Shown: positions 9,708 through 19,239 of the stretch, one piece after another
Numbering within the stretch: position 1 is the stretch's first letter
How the letters are laid out: each line of letters starts with the position of its first letter
Origin: Nitratireductor sp.
Lineage (GTDB): Bacteria; Pseudomonadota; Alphaproteobacteria; Rhizobiales; Rhizobiaceae
Assembly (NCBI GenBank): GCA_017854535.1
Contig: JAFMHL010000014.1
Location: 1 to 64,000, forward strand
Length of the DNA: 64,000 nucleotides
Reading direction: 5' to 3'
Translations under genes and position numbers: made by a program
Notes under the pieces: generated by a model
What the model was told of the DNA's origin: nothing
What the model saw: only the letters and a program-made list of their open reading frames with translations
Databases searched by the model: none

Positions 9708-10714
9708 TGTTCAATTATGTTCTCAAAAGGATCTTATTGCTGCTGCCGACCTTTATTGGCATCACCATTGTTTCTTTTGGGTTTGTTCGGGTTTTGCCTG
9801 GAGACCCGGTTTTGTTGATGGCAGGGGAGCGCGGACTAACTGATGAGCGATATACAGCGCTATTGAAAGAGTTCGGTTATGACCGCCCGATTTGGGAACA
9901 ATATTTTGAATATTTGGGCAATCTTTTATCTGGTGATTTGGGTAACTCTCTCGTCACCAAAAAGCCCGTTGTAGAAGAGTTTTTCACTTTGTTTCCTGCA
10001 ACACTGGAATTGTCCTTTGTTGCGATTTTTATTGCAGTTTGTCTTGGGATTCCAGCAGGTATTATTGCAGCTAGCAAACGCGGCTCTTTTATAGATCAAA
10101 CTTTGATGGGCACAGCGCTTGTGGGTTATTCCATGCCGATTTTTTGGTGGGGGCTTTTATTGATTATCGTATTTTCAGGATGGCTTGGCTGGACACCTGT
10201 TTCAGGGCGGATTTCGCTGATCTACTTTTTCCCTCAGGTGACGGGCTTCATGCTGGTTGATAGTTTGCTGTCAGGGCAAAAGGGTGCCTTTGGTTCGGCT
10301 GTCCAACATTTGATTTTACCTTCAATCGTTCTTGCTACAATTCCATTGGCGGTTATCGCGAGGCAAACACGTTCCGCCATGCTTGAAGTGCTAGGCGAAG
10401 ATTATGTGCGAACAGCGCGGGCAAAGGGTCTCTCCAGTTTTCGGGTGATTGGTATTCATGCGCTTCGAAATGCAATGATACCTGTCATTACAGTGATCGG
10501 CCTTAGCGTGGGTACTTTGCTTGCCGGTGCAATATTGACGGAAACCATTTTTTCTTGGCCTGGTATCGGCAAATGGATGGTCGATTCAATATTCCGGCGG
10601 GATTACCCAGTTGTTCAGTCTGGCTTGTTGTTGATTGCTGCCGTTGTTATGATCGTGAATTTGCTTGTTGATATGACCTATGGACTGATAAATCCGAGGA
10701 TATGCCATGACTGA
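9707..10714 (+). CDS. dppB: Dipeptide ABC transporter permease DppB
   Basis: The 335-residue inner-membrane permease begins MFNYVLKRILLLLPTFIGIT and carries the family hallmark RVLPGDPV. There are about six transmembrane helices. The ABC-interaction (EAA) loop reads EDYVRTARAKGLSSFRVIGIHALRNAMIPV. The ATG at 9707 shares a base with the stop of the M24 peptidase; the 14 additional in-frame codons upstream lie inside that gene. The end overlaps dppC by 8 bases, so the operon is tightly coupled. Confidence 0.93.
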   Translation: MFNYVLKRILLLLPTFIGITIVSFGFVRVLPGDPVLLMAGERGLTDERYTALLKEFGYDRPIWEQYFEYLGNLLSGDLGNSLVTKKPVVEEFFTLFPATLELSFVAIFIAVCLGIPAGIIAASKRGSFIDQTLMGTALVGYSMPIFWWGLLLIIVFSGWLGWTPVSGRISLIYFFPQVTGFMLVDSLLSGQKGAFGSAVQHLILPSIVLATIPLAVIARQTRSAMLEVLGEDYVRTARAKGLSSFRVIGIHALRNAMIPVITVIGLSVGTLLAGAILTETIFSWPGIGKWMVDSIFRRDYPVVQSGLLLIAAVVMIVNLLVDMTYGLINPRICHD

Positions 10715-11636
10715 TGCTCCTATTGGCGAAACCACATCAACCCAATCGGCGAGATCTGTAAAAAATCAGATGCGAAAGCGTATGCTTTCAGAGTTCTGGT
10801 TTTACTTTTCTGAAAACAAAGGAGCGGTTATTGGTCTTTGGGTATTCTCAGCCCTTGTCATCATTGCCCTCTTTGCACCCATAATAGCTCCGCATGATCC
10901 TATCATACAGGATCGTTCTGCTTTGCTTCTGCCGCCCGTTTGGCAGGATGGCGGCAGTTGGTCATATCTATTGGGAACCGATGCCGTGGGCCGGGATATG
11001 TTGTCACGCTTGATTTATGGGGCAAGATTTTCTCTATTCATCGGTGTTGTGGTTGTAACCATCGCGGTTACTGGCGGCGTTGCGATTGGCCTAGTCGCCG
11101 GATATTTTAGAGGCATTGTTGATACGATCATCATGCGGATCATGGATGTTATTTTGGCATTCCCTTCATTGCTATTGGCATTGGTTTTGGTTGCTATCTT
11201 AGGGCCTGGTCTGATCAATGCCATGATTGCGATTGCCATTGTTTTGCAACCGCATTTCGTGCGCTTGACCCGCGCCTCGGTGATGAGCGAGTTGAACCGT
11301 GAATATGTGATTTCTGCTCGGGTAGCTGGAGCATCGCCGTTCTATTTGATGACCAAGACTATCCTTCCCAATTGTCTAGGACCCGTGACCGTTCAAGCAA
11401 CGCTATCGTTTTCCAGTGCTATCCTTGATGCGGCGGCTCTCGGGTTTTTGGGAATGGGTGCGCAACCGCCAACGCCTGAATGGGGGACGATGCTTGCTGA
11501 AGCGCGTGAATTTATTTTGCGTGCCTGGTGGGTCGTGACCTTTCCCGGTTTGGCAATTTTGATCACGGTGTTAGCTATCAATTTGATGGGTGATGGCTTG
11601 CGTGACGCCCTTGATCCTAAATTGAAGAGGTCGTGA
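10707..11636 (+). CDS. dppC: Dipeptide ABC transporter permease DppC
   Basis: The 309-residue permease has the DppC/OppC N-terminal segment with a first helix (VIGLWVFSALVIIALFAPIIA) followed by PHDPIIQDRSALLLPP. The signature LLGTDAVGRDMLSRLIYGARFSLFIG and the EAA loop NREYVISARVAGASPFYLM are present. The C-terminus (GDGLRDALDPKLKRS) is the usual ending of this family. It forms the transmembrane channel with DppB. Its stop overlaps the next ATG by one base. Confidence 0.93.
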   Translation: MTDAPIGETTSTQSARSVKNQMRKRMLSEFWFYFSENKGAVIGLWVFSALVIIALFAPIIAPHDPIIQDRSALLLPPVWQDGGSWSYLLGTDAVGRDMLSRLIYGARFSLFIGVVVVTIAVTGGVAIGLVAGYFRGIVDTIIMRIMDVILAFPSLLLALVLVAILGPGLINAMIAIAIVLQPHFVRLTRASVMSELNREYVISARVAGASPFYLMTKTILPNCLGPVTVQATLSFSSAILDAAALGFLGMGAQPPTPEWGTMLAEAREFILRAWWVVTFPGLAILITVLAINLMGDGLRDALDPKLKRS

Positions 11637-12634
11637 TGGCACTTCTTGAGATCAGAAATCTATCGGTAGATTTTCAAACGGCGGGCGGTTTGTTTCGCGC
11701 CGTTGATAGCGTTGATATCATTTGCGAGCGCGGTGAGATTCTTTCTGTCGTTGGCGAGTCGGGTTCAGGTAAATCAGTTTCTATGCTGGCTTTAATGGGC
11801 TTGTTGCCTTGGACTGCAAAAGTTACCGCTGATGTCATGAGCTTTAATGATAAAAGCTTGATGGGAATTTCGAAAAAGGATCGGCGCAAGGTCATTGGCA
11901 AAGATATGGCTATGATTTTTCAAGAGCCGATGTCTTCGCTTAACCCATGTTTCACAGTGGCGTTTCAACTTGGGGAAACTCTTCGAATCCATATGGGTAT
12001 GAACCGAAGTGAGCGTTATGCCAGATCGGTGGAATTGCTGAATTTGGTGGGTATTCCAGCGCCGGAAAAACGAATGTCTGCTTTCCCGCATCAATTGTCA
12101 GGTGGGATGAGCCAGCGGGTCATGATTGCGATGGCGCTTGCATGTAATCCGAAACTCTTGATTGCCGATGAACCTACCACCGCCCTTGATGTGACCATTC
12201 AAGCACAAATTCTTGATCTTCTAGCACGGTTACAAAAAGAAAATGATATGGCTCTGATCTTAATTACGCATGATATGGGCGTTGTTGCTGAAACAGCTGA
12301 ACGGGTTCAAGTGCAATATGCTGGGCAGCGTGTGGAAGAGCAGCAGGTAGGCGGATTGTTTTCAGATCCTCATCATCCTTATACAGCTGCTTTATTGTCC
12401 GCTCTGCCCGAACGGGCGGTTGGACGTAAATTGCCTTCTATTCCAGGCGTCGTTCCAGGCCAGTATGATCGTCCAACTGGTTGCCTGTTCTCGCCGCGCT
12501 GCACGTATGTAGATGATGTCTGCCGTCAATCGGTGAAGCGGCAAGATGCGAAATTGGGAGAAGTTTTGTGCAATTATCCGCTTTTCAATGGGAAGCCAGT
12601 CAAAACTATTAAATCCAAGGAGGCTTTGTCTTGA
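11636..12634 (+). CDS. dppD: Dipeptide ABC transporter ATPase DppD
   Basis: The 332-residue nucleotide-binding subunit has Walker [11 protein letters not shown], the Q-loop [13 protein letters not shown], the ABC signature [15 protein letters not shown], Walker [15 protein letters not shown], and the H-loop [11 protein letters not shown]. The C-terminal oligopeptide-transporter extension contains the cysteine motif [15 protein letters not shown], which binds an iron-sulfur cluster in some relatives. The start at 11636 is the ATG overlapping the dppC stop; a GTG one codon earlier is possible. It pairs with DppF. Confidence 0.93.
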   Translation: MALLEIRNLSVDFQTAGGLFRAVDSVDIICERGEILSVVGESGSGKSVSMLALMGLLPWTAKVTADVMSFNDKSLMGISKKDRRKVIGKDMAMIFQEPMSSLNPCFTVAFQLGETLRIHMGMNRSERYARSVELLNLVGIPAPEKRMSAFPHQLSGGMSQRVMIAMALACNPKLLIADEPTTALDVTIQAQILDLLARLQKENDMALILITHDMGVVAETAERVQVQYAGQRVEEQQVGGLFSDPHHPYTAALLSALPERAVGRKLPSIPGVVPGQYDRPTGCLFSPRCTYVDDVCRQSVKRQDAKLGEVLCNYPLFNGKPVKTIKSKEALS

Positions 12635-13584
12635 GTGCTCCAATTATCGAAGCACGTGATCTAACGCGTCATTATAAAGTGGGTGGCGGTTTGTTCAAAG
12701 CGCCGGGCATTGTAAAAGCGATGGATGGTGCAAGCTTCACACTGGCCCCTGGAAAAACGCTAGCCGTCGTGGGCGAATCTGGTTGTGGTAAGTCAACCCT
12801 TGCGCGCGTTGTTACGATGATCGAAGAGCCGACAAGCGGTGCTTTGTTTATTGAAGGTAAAGCAGCGCTTGGTAACACCAAAGAGCTTCGCCAAACAATC
12901 CAGATTGTTTTTCAAAATCCCTATGGGTCGCTAAATCCCCGCCACAAAGTTGGTTATATTCTTGAAGAACCGCTTTTGCTAAATACGGATATGGATGGTG
13001 ATGCGCGGCGTAAAAAGGCCGAAGATACGATGAAACGTGTCGGGCTTCGACCGGAACATTATGAACGCTATCCGCATATGTTTTCCGGTGGGCAGCGCCA
13101 GCGTATCGCGATCGCACGCGCCTTGATGCTGGAGCCGAAAATTCTCGTTCTAGATGAACCAGTTTCGGCACTTGATCTGTCTATCCAAGCACAAGTCTTG
13201 AATATCCTTGCTGATCTTCAGTCAGAACTGGGGCTGGCCTATTTGTTTATCAGCCATGATCTGTCTGTCGTGAAGCATATCGCTGATGATATTATGGTGA
13301 TGTATCTTGGGAAGGTTGTTGAAGCTGGCGACGCCAATACGATCTTTGCCAATCCTACACATCCCTATACGGAAGCTTTGCTATCGGCAACGCCAGTAGC
13401 AGATCCTTCCCGCAAGAAGGATCGCATTATGCTCACAGGTGAATTGCCTTCGCCGCTCAACCCTCCAAGTGGATGTACGTTTCATCCGCGATGCTCATTT
13501 GCCAGTTCCAAGTGCAAGGAAAATACGCCTTCATTGGAGCTTTATAAGAAACGCAATGTGGCGTGCTTTCACCCGACAGGGTAA
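12631..13584 (+). CDS. dppF: Dipeptide ABC transporter ATPase DppF
   Basis: The 317-residue ATPase is the partner of DppD. It carries Walker A GESGCGKSTL, Q-loop IVFQNPYGSLNPR, the signature FSGGQRQRIAIARAL, Walker B ILVLDEPVSALDLS and H-loop FISHDLSVVKH. A C-terminal cysteine motif reads GCTFHPRCSFASSKC. The initiation codon is TTG: a strong AAGGAGG lies at 12617-12623, and no ATG occurs before the conserved N-terminus IIEARDLTRHYKVGGG. The start overlaps the dppD stop by 4 bases. It is the last gene of the operon. Confidence 0.92.
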   Translation: MSAPIIEARDLTRHYKVGGGLFKAPGIVKAMDGASFTLAPGKTLAVVGESGCGKSTLARVVTMIEEPTSGALFIEGKAALGNTKELRQTIQIVFQNPYGSLNPRHKVGYILEEPLLLNTDMDGDARRKKAEDTMKRVGLRPEHYERYPHMFSGGQRQRIAIARALMLEPKILVLDEPVSALDLSIQAQVLNILADLQSELGLAYLFISHDLSVVKHIADDIMVMYLGKVVEAGDANTIFANPTHPYTEALLSATPVADPSRKKDRIMLTGELPSPLNPPSGCTFHPRCSFASSKCKENTPSLELYKKRNVACFHPTG

Positions 13585-13600
13585 TAGAATAACTTTACTG

Positions 13601-15271
13601 TTATGTTTTTTGCATCGCATTTGCCCGCATTTGGCTGAGTGTTTGGCGAGGCGTTAGCGCTTCAGAGGACACCATAAGTTCCAACACAGAACCTGTCTTC
13701 GAGGCTTTTGCTCGTTCAAAAGCGGAAGCAAACTCGTCGGTTGTTTCAACTTTCTCGCTGTGAAAGCCGTAGGATTTTGATAGCGCCACGAAATCAGGGT
13801 TTTTGAGTTCCGTCCCTGATACGCGGTCAGGATAGGTGCGCTCCTGGTGCATTCGGATCGTACCATAGGTTCCATTGTTGAGGATCAGGATAACGGGGGC
13901 AGCGCCCGCTTGCATGGCTGTTCCCAATTCCTGACAATTCATCTGGAAATCACCATCGCCCGCAAAGCAGAGAACGAAGCGCTTGGGATATGCAATCTTG
14001 GCGGCAATACTTGCGGGAACACCATAGCCCATCGCGCCTGACTGGGGCGCCAATAACCGCATCTCTTTGGTGAATTTGATGAATTTATTTGCCCAAGTGG
14101 CAAAGTTGCCAGCGCCATTGGTGATGATTGAATCATCCGGCAAATTGGCGCGAAGATATATTGTGACTTCAACCATATCCACAGGACTTGGCTGTTTTGG
14201 AGCAATGAGGCTTGCCTCAAAACCATTGCGGGCCTCTGCGCGCCATGCCTTCCAATTGCCCTTCAAAGTTTTGGTTTTGAGTGCTTTCATCAGTGTATTT
14301 GGGCCAGTGTGAAGCGGAAGATCCGGCGCGTAAATTTTGCCGATTTCTCTATCGGACAAATGACTGTGAATCAGTGTTTGGTGGGTTTGTGGTGATTCAA
14401 ACAGGGTGTAGCCATCCGTGGTCATTTCGCCGAAACGAATATTGATCGCAAGGATTGTATCGGCCTCCTTGATCAGCTTTTTAACATGGGGAATCATGCC
14501 GACGCCCGCATCGCCAGCGTAGCAATAACTATCATTGTCGATCACATCCTGAAAGCGAAAGGCGGCGACCACAGGAATATCATTAGCTTCGGCAAAATGT
14601 TTCAAGGCAACTTTGCCTTCATGGTTCCAACCGCTGCCGCCAGCAATGATTAGAGGAAAGTCCGCCTTTTCGAGGATCGCAATGGTTTCTTCAATTTCAC
14701 CAGTTGAAGGGGATGGTTCGGAAATGCGAACAGGCTTACAGGCCAGAGCGCTTGTCTGAGTGGTCAGTATATCTTCCGGCAGAGCAATCACAACAGGTCC
14801 CTGTCGTCCAGAAAGCGCTGTTGTCCAAGCTCGTGACATGATTTCAGGAATACGATCAGGATCGTCAATTTCAACCACCCACTTTGCAAGTGTGCCGAAA
14901 TAAGCTCTATAGTCGACCTCCTGAAAGGCCTCGCGCCCCTGCATGTCCGTGCCGACTTGGCCCACGAAAAGAATCATCGGGGTCGAATTTTGCATGGCTG
15001 TATGAACACCAATGGAAGCATTGGTTGCACCTGGGCCGCGGGTTACCATGCAAATGCCTGGCTCCCCTGTCAGCTTACCCCAAGCTTCTGCCATAAATGC
15101 AGCGCCACCTTCGTTGCGGCATATGATAAAATCGAGCGCTCCTTTTGTGTCATACAAAGCATCAAGCACATCGAGATAGCTTTCGCCGGGAACCCCAAAG
15201 GATTTTTTCGCCCCGAGGTTTTTGAGACATTCTACCAATAAGGTGCCGCCAGACTTCGTTTTGCCAGTCAT
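13601..15271 (-). CDS. Thiamine-diphosphate-dependent enzyme, acetolactate-synthase-like
   Basis: The protein is about 556 residues from the ATG at 15271 (MTGKTKSGGTLLVECLKNLG). A longer frame to 15487 would cover the promoter of the divergent hpa operon and is unlikely. The three-domain fold of the IlvB/benzoylformate-decarboxylase superfamily is seen: an N-terminal domain with the cofactor-activating Glu in ICRNEGGAAFMAEAWG and TRGPGATNAS, a central domain, and a C-terminal ThDP-binding GDGDFQMNCQELGTAMQAG with LNNGTYGTIRMHQER. True acetolactate synthases have a small subunit; none is nearby. The gene is divergent from hpaFEDGH, so a decarboxylase or lyase in aromatic or 2-oxo-acid breakdown is possible, but the substrate cannot be read from sequence. 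Confidence 0.8.
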   Translation of the reverse strand: MTGKTKSGGTLLVECLKNLGAKKSFGVPGESYLDVLDALYDTKGALDFIICRNEGGAAFMAEAWGKLTGEPGICMVTRGPGATNASIGVHTAMQNSTPMILFVGQVGTDMQGREAFQEVDYRAYFGTLAKWVVEIDDPDRIPEIMSRAWTTALSGRQGPVVIALPEDILTTQTSALACKPVRISEPSPSTGEIEETIAILEKADFPLIIAGGSGWNHEGKVALKHFAEANDIPVVAAFRFQDVIDNDSYCYAGDAGVGMIPHVKKLIKEADTILAINIRFGEMTTDGYTLFESPQTHQTLIHSHLSDREIGKIYAPDLPLHTGPNTLMKALKTKTLKGNWKAWRAEARNGFEASLIAPKQPSPVDMVEVTIYLRANLPDDSIITNGAGNFATWANKFIKFTKEMRLLAPQSGAMGYGVPASIAAKIAYPKRFVLCFAGDGDFQMNCQELGTAMQAGAAPVILILNNGTYGTIRMHQERTYPDRVSGTELKNPDFVALSKSYGFHSEKVETTDEFASAFERAKASKTGSVLELMVSSEALTPRQTLSQMRANAMQKT

Positions 15272-15405
15272 TCTGTGTCTCGATATGGTTCCTGTTAAGG
15301 CCACCCTAAATGCTTCTTTAAATAAGGCCAATAGAGAAGTTTTTAGAATTGAAGCCCTGCCTATTGATATAAAGAATCCAGTAACACCCGTTTGATTAGG
15401 AATGC

Positions 15406-15433
15406 TTGACACATTAAAATAATTAGTTAACAT
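15406..15433 (+). promoter_or_regulatory. Sigma-70-like promoter of the hpa operon
   Basis: TTGACA at 15406-15411 and TAACAT at 15428-15433 are separated by 16 bases, about 20 bases upstream of the hpaF start. The spacer and -10 region contain an AT-rich dyad around TAATTA that could serve as an operator for a MarR-type (HpaR-like) repressor. No hpaR gene is in the window. Confidence 0.55.
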
Positions 15434-15456
15434 AGCAAGTATTATGGAGGTGAAGC

Positions 15457-15849
15457 GTGCCGCATTTTCAAATCGATTATTCTGCAAATTTGGAAGAACG
15501 TCTCAATATTCGAGAACTTTGCGAAACCATTCGTGACGTTGCGGCAAAAACAGGCGTCTTTCCTTTCGCAGGGATAAGAATCCGGGCGACGGCTTGCACT
15601 CACGTTGTGATGGCTGATGGAAATCCTGATCATGCTTTTCTCGATATGTCGGTACGCCTGAGGGGCGGACGAAATATGGAAGACAAAAAGCGCGCAACTG
15701 CTGAAATTTTTGCAGCTATGGAAGCTTTTTGCGCTGAAGTCATGGCTTCGTCTTCCCTAATGCTCTCAATGGAGATGCGCGATATTGATCCCGAGCTGAG
15801 TCCAAAGGCCAGCTCGATCAGAAATTACCTTTCAGGAGACAATGTATGA
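15457..15849 (+). CDS. hpaF: 5-carboxymethyl-2-hydroxymuconate delta-isomerase
   Basis: The 130-residue protein begins MPHFQIDYSANLEE; after Met removal Pro1 is the catalytic base, as in the 4-oxalocrotonate tautomerase superfamily. It isomerises 5-carboxymethyl-2-hydroxymuconate to 5-oxopent-3-ene-1,2,5-tricarboxylate in homoprotocatechuate breakdown. The start is GTG, with GGAGGTG about 6 bases upstream. The end overlaps hpaE by 4 bases. Length and operon position both match HpaF. Confidence 0.88.
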   Translation: MPHFQIDYSANLEERLNIRELCETIRDVAAKTGVFPFAGIRIRATACTHVVMADGNPDHAFLDMSVRLRGGRNMEDKKRATAEIFAAMEAFCAEVMASSSLMLSMEMRDIDPELSPKASSIRNYLSGDNV

Positions 15850-17351
15850 GTAAGCTTGCTGAACATATTAAGAAATTAGATGGTCATTTGAAGCGGTTTC
15901 GTGAAGGCGGTATCGCCAATTTGATCGATGGCAAAGACGTACGATCTGCTTCGTCTTTTGAAACACGGTCCCCAGTGGATGAAAGTTTGATCTGTGATGT
16001 TTCCAAGGGAAATGCGGGCGATATTGATTTAGCTGCAAAGGCTGCAAAGGCGGCTTTTCCAGCATGGGCAGCCATGTCCGGGGAAGCGCGTAAGAAAATT
16101 TTGCACAAGATTGCCGATCTTATTGTTGAGCGGGCAGAAGAAATTGCCTTGTGTGAATGTTGGGATACTGGTCAGGCTTATCGGTTTATGGCGAAGGCTG
16201 CTTTGCGCGGCGCTGAAAACTTCCGCTATTTTGCTGATCTGGCGCCTTCAGCCCGAGATGGGCAATCGCTGCCAACTGCGCAACATATGAATGTCACTTC
16301 GCGTAGTCCGATTGGCCCAGTTGGTATCATTACGCCTTGGAATACGCCGTTTATGTTATCAACTTGGAAGATTGCGCCTGCTTTGGCTGCTGGATGCACG
16401 GTGGTTCATAAACCAGCAGAATTCAGTCCGTTGACAGCGCGTATATTGGCTGAGATTGCCCATCAGGCGGGACTTCCTGCAGGCGTGTGGAATCTGGTTA
16501 ACGGTATGGGCGAAGATGCTGGCAAAGCATTGACCGAGCATCGAGATATCAAGGCAATTGCTTTCGTAGGTGAGAGCCGCACAGGCTCGATGATTATGAA
16601 GCAGGGCGCCGATACACTCAAAAGAGTGCATTTCGAATTGGGGGGGAAGAACCCCGTGGTTGTATTCGATGATGCTGATCTGGATCGAACTTTGGATGCC
16701 GCGATCTTTATGATCTATTCTCTTAATGGCGAGCGCTGCACTTCTTCTTCAAGACTTCTGATTCAAGAAAATATTGCTGATGAATTTGAGACTAAATTGA
16801 CGGCTAGGGTAAACAATATCAAAGTTGGGCATCCTTTGGATCCGGCAACCGAAATTGGGCCACTGATTCATAAAGTCCATTTTGACAAAGTTGTAGACTA
16901 TGTTGAGATTGGCAAAAAAGATGGCGCAAAACTTGCCGCAGGCGGCGAGCGTATCGGGGATCAGGGCTGGTTCGTTCAGCCGACTTTGTTTACTCATGCT
17001 ACCCCCAAAATGCGTATTTCTCAGGAAGAGGTCTTTGGGCCCTTTTTGACTTCTATCCGGTTTAAAGATGAAGAAGAAGCATTAGCGATAGCCAATGATG
17101 TTGAATATGGATTAACGGGCTATGTCTGGACCAATGATCTCACACGGGCATTGCGGTTTTCCAACGCTTTGGAAGCGGGCATGATTTGGGTAAACTCTGA
17201 AAATGTTCGCCATCTTCCAACACCTTTTGGTGGGGTGAAAAATTCAGGCATTGGCCGCGATGGCGCAGACTGGTCCTTTGAATTTTATATGGAACAGAAG
17301 AATGTGGCTTTTGCCCTTGGTCAACACAAAATGCAGCGCCTTGGCGCTTAG
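15846..17351 (+). CDS. hpaE: 5-carboxymethyl-2-hydroxymuconate semialdehyde dehydrogenase
   Basis: The 501-residue NAD-dependent aldehyde dehydrogenase has ITPWNTPFMLSTWKIAPALAAG for cofactor binding, the general base Glu in HFELGGKNPVVVFDDADLDR, and the catalytic Cys in LNGERCTSSSRLL. The C-terminus reads MIWVNSENVRHLPTPFGGVKNSGIGRDGADWS, as in HpaE. It oxidises the ring-cleavage product semialdehyde made by HpaD to the dicarboxylate. It overlaps hpaF and is followed 12 bases later by hpaD. Confidence 0.92.
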   Translation: MSKLAEHIKKLDGHLKRFREGGIANLIDGKDVRSASSFETRSPVDESLICDVSKGNAGDIDLAAKAAKAAFPAWAAMSGEARKKILHKIADLIVERAEEIALCECWDTGQAYRFMAKAALRGAENFRYFADLAPSARDGQSLPTAQHMNVTSRSPIGPVGIITPWNTPFMLSTWKIAPALAAGCTVVHKPAEFSPLTARILAEIAHQAGLPAGVWNLVNGMGEDAGKALTEHRDIKAIAFVGESRTGSMIMKQGADTLKRVHFELGGKNPVVVFDDADLDRTLDAAIFMIYSLNGERCTSSSRLLIQENIADEFETKLTARVNNIKVGHPLDPATEIGPLIHKVHFDKVVDYVEIGKKDGAKLAAGGERIGDQGWFVQPTLFTHATPKMRISQEEVFGPFLTSIRFKDEEEALAIANDVEYGLTGYVWTNDLTRALRFSNALEAGMIWVNSENVRHLPTPFGGVKNSGIGRDGADWSFEFYMEQKNVAFALGQHKMQRLGA

Positions 17352-17363
17352 GAGGAACTTGAT

Positions 17364-18344
17364 ATGCCGATTCCAGCAGCAAATTTAAATCCGCCTTTTA
17401 ACATTGTCCGCCTAAGCCATGTTGAATTGAAGGTAACTGACCTTGCCTGGTCCAAGGCTTATTATGCTGACACGCTTGGTCTTCAGATCACCTATGAGGA
17501 CAACACGCATATTTATATGCGTGCGATGGAAGAGCGCGGTCATCATTGCGTCATATTGACGAAAGCTGAAACTGGTTCAGTGGGGGTTTTGGGTTTTAAG
17601 GTTTGGAGCGAGGAAGATCTCGACAAAGCCGAAGCCTGGTTTAAATCACGCGATTTGCCAACCACTTGGATCGAACGCCCCTTCATGGGCCGCGTTTTAT
17701 CAACTCGTGACCCGATGGGGATCCCTTTAGAGTTTTATGCCAAAATGGATCGCCTTGAGCCGATCCATCAAAAATATGCTTTGTATAAAGGGGTGAAGCC
17801 GCTTCGGATCGATCATTTCAACATGTTCAGTCCGAACGTCGATGAATCGGTTATCTTCTATGGTGATATGGGTTTCAAGGTTACCGAATATACAGCCGAT
17901 GCTGAAACGGGACGTTCTTGGGCTGCATGGATGCACCGCAAAGGCGGCGTGCATGATGTGGCTTTTACTAATGGCACAGGCCCACGCCTACATCACATGG
18001 CATTTTGGGTGCCAACACCTTTGAATATTATTGATCTACTCGATCTCATGTCCACCACTGGCTATGTAGCGAATATTGAAAGAGGACCGGGGCGGCATGG
18101 AATATCAAATGCATTTTTCCTTTATATTCGCGATCAGGATGGTCACCGTACAGAGATTTACTGTTCAGATTATCAAACGGTTGATCCTGACTTGGAGCCA
18201 ATAAAATGGGATTTGAAAGATCCCCAGCGTCAAACCCTTTGGGGCGCTGCGGCTCCGCGCAGCTGGTTTGAATTGGGCTCCGTCTTTGATGGTGCTGAAC
18301 TACAGGAAAGCGATCTAAAGGCACAGCCAATCATTGCCCCATGA
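17364..18344 (+). CDS. hpaD: 3,4-dihydroxyphenylacetate 2,3-dioxygenase (homoprotocatechuate dioxygenase)
   Basis: The 326-residue protein is a type I (vicinal oxygen chelate) extradiol dioxygenase with two betaalphabeta modules: residues about 15-130 (RLSHVELKVTDLAWSKAYYADTLG) and 145-270. Expected iron ligands are His151 in RIDHFNMFSPNVDES, a His of the RLHHMAFW motif (210/211) and Glu264 in HRTEIYCSDYQ. His196 in GGVHDVAFTNG matches the conserved second-sphere acid/base His. It cleaves the aromatic ring of 3,4-dihydroxyphenylacetate using Fe(II) or Mn(II). An AGGAGGAAC ribosome site overlaps the end of hpaE. Confidence 0.93.
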   Translation: MPIPAANLNPPFNIVRLSHVELKVTDLAWSKAYYADTLGLQITYEDNTHIYMRAMEERGHHCVILTKAETGSVGVLGFKVWSEEDLDKAEAWFKSRDLPTTWIERPFMGRVLSTRDPMGIPLEFYAKMDRLEPIHQKYALYKGVKPLRIDHFNMFSPNVDESVIFYGDMGFKVTEYTADAETGRSWAAWMHRKGGVHDVAFTNGTGPRLHHMAFWVPTPLNIIDLLDLMSTTGYVANIERGPGRHGISNAFFLYIRDQDGHRTEIYCSDYQTVDPDLEPIKWDLKDPQRQTLWGAAAPRSWFELGSVFDGAELQESDLKAQPIIAP

Positions 18345-18384
18345 TTGGCTCTTGGGCTTTAACAATACATAAGAAGGAATTGTA

Positions 18385-19239
18385 ATGCGGTTTGCTACGT
18401 TCACGGCCAATGAAAGCCAGTTTTTTGGCGCTGTTGCAAAGGGTGGCATGATCGCTCTTTCAGATGATTTTCCTCAATGGCGAACATTGCGCAATGTGAT
18501 TGAGGCGAATGGCCTTGGCGATTTAGAAAAAGCGGCCAGCGGCAGAGAGGTTACACATCCAGATGGTTCTTTTCGCTGGGATATTCCTATTCCTGATCCG
18601 GAAAAAATAATCTGCGTTGGCGTGAATTTTCCCGACCGCAATGCTGAGTATAAAGACGGGCAGGACGCCCCGCCTAATATGTCGCTCTTCATACGTTTTC
18701 CACGCTCCTTTGTTGGGCATGAAACGCCTTTGACACGCCCGCCTGAAACCCCGCAATTAGATTACGAAGGCGAAATAGCTATCGTCATTGGAAAAGGTGG
18801 GCGCCGTATAAAACAAAGCGAAGCATTGAGCCATATTGCCGGACTGACCCTTTGCAATGAAGGAACTCTTCGCGACTGGGTGCGTCATGCAAAATTCAAT
18901 GTGACTCAAGGAAAAAACTGGGACGGCTCTGGCGCAATTGGCCCCTGGCTGGTGCCGTTTGAAAAGGATGAGCAGATTACGGATGTCGGGTTGGAAGCTC
19001 GTGTGAATGGTGATGTTCGCCAAAAAGATCGAACGGGCAGGATGTTGTTTCCTGTTGCGCGGCAGATTGCTTATATTTCGACCTTCACAACCTTAGTGCC
19101 TGGCGACATTATTATTACCGGCACACCTACTGGCGCTGGCGCGCGGTTTGATCCTCCGATCTGGCTGGCACCTGGCGATGTGGTTGAGATTGAAGCTGAA
19201 GGCATTGGTGTTTTACGTAATGGGGTGATAGACGAATGA
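18385..19239 (+). CDS. hpaG: Fumarylacetoacetate-hydrolase-family decarboxylase/isomerase HpaG
   Basis: The 284-residue single-domain FAH-fold protein has metal-ligand region DYEGEIAIVIGKGGRRI and the active-site segment ITGTPTGAGARFDPPIWLAPGD. By operon position it decarboxylates 5-oxopent-3-ene-1,2,5-tricarboxylate and isomerises the product to 2-oxohept-4-ene-1,7-dioate. Enterobacterial HpaG is a fusion of two such domains (about 430 aa); here there is only one. The stop overlaps the hpaH start by 4 bases. Another FAH-family activity is possible if judged on sequence alone. Confidence 0.82.
   Translation: MRFATFTANESQFFGAVAKGGMIALSDDFPQWRTLRNVIEANGLGDLEKAASGREVTHPDGSFRWDIPIPDPEKIICVGVNFPDRNAEYKDGQDAPPNMSLFIRFPRSFVGHETPLTRPPETPQLDYEGEIAIVIGKGGRRIKQSEALSHIAGLTLCNEGTLRDWVRHAKFNVTQGKNWDGSGAIGPWLVPFEKDEQITDVGLEARVNGDVRQKDRTGRMLFPVARQIAYISTFTTLVPGDIIITGTPTGAGARFDPPIWLAPGDVVEIEAEGIGVLRNGVIDE

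Noticed and set aside
15272-15487. N-terminal extension of the ThDP enzyme by 72 residues
   Set aside because: It would cover the hpa promoter and the hpaF start on the other strand, and the extra residues are not like any part of the family.
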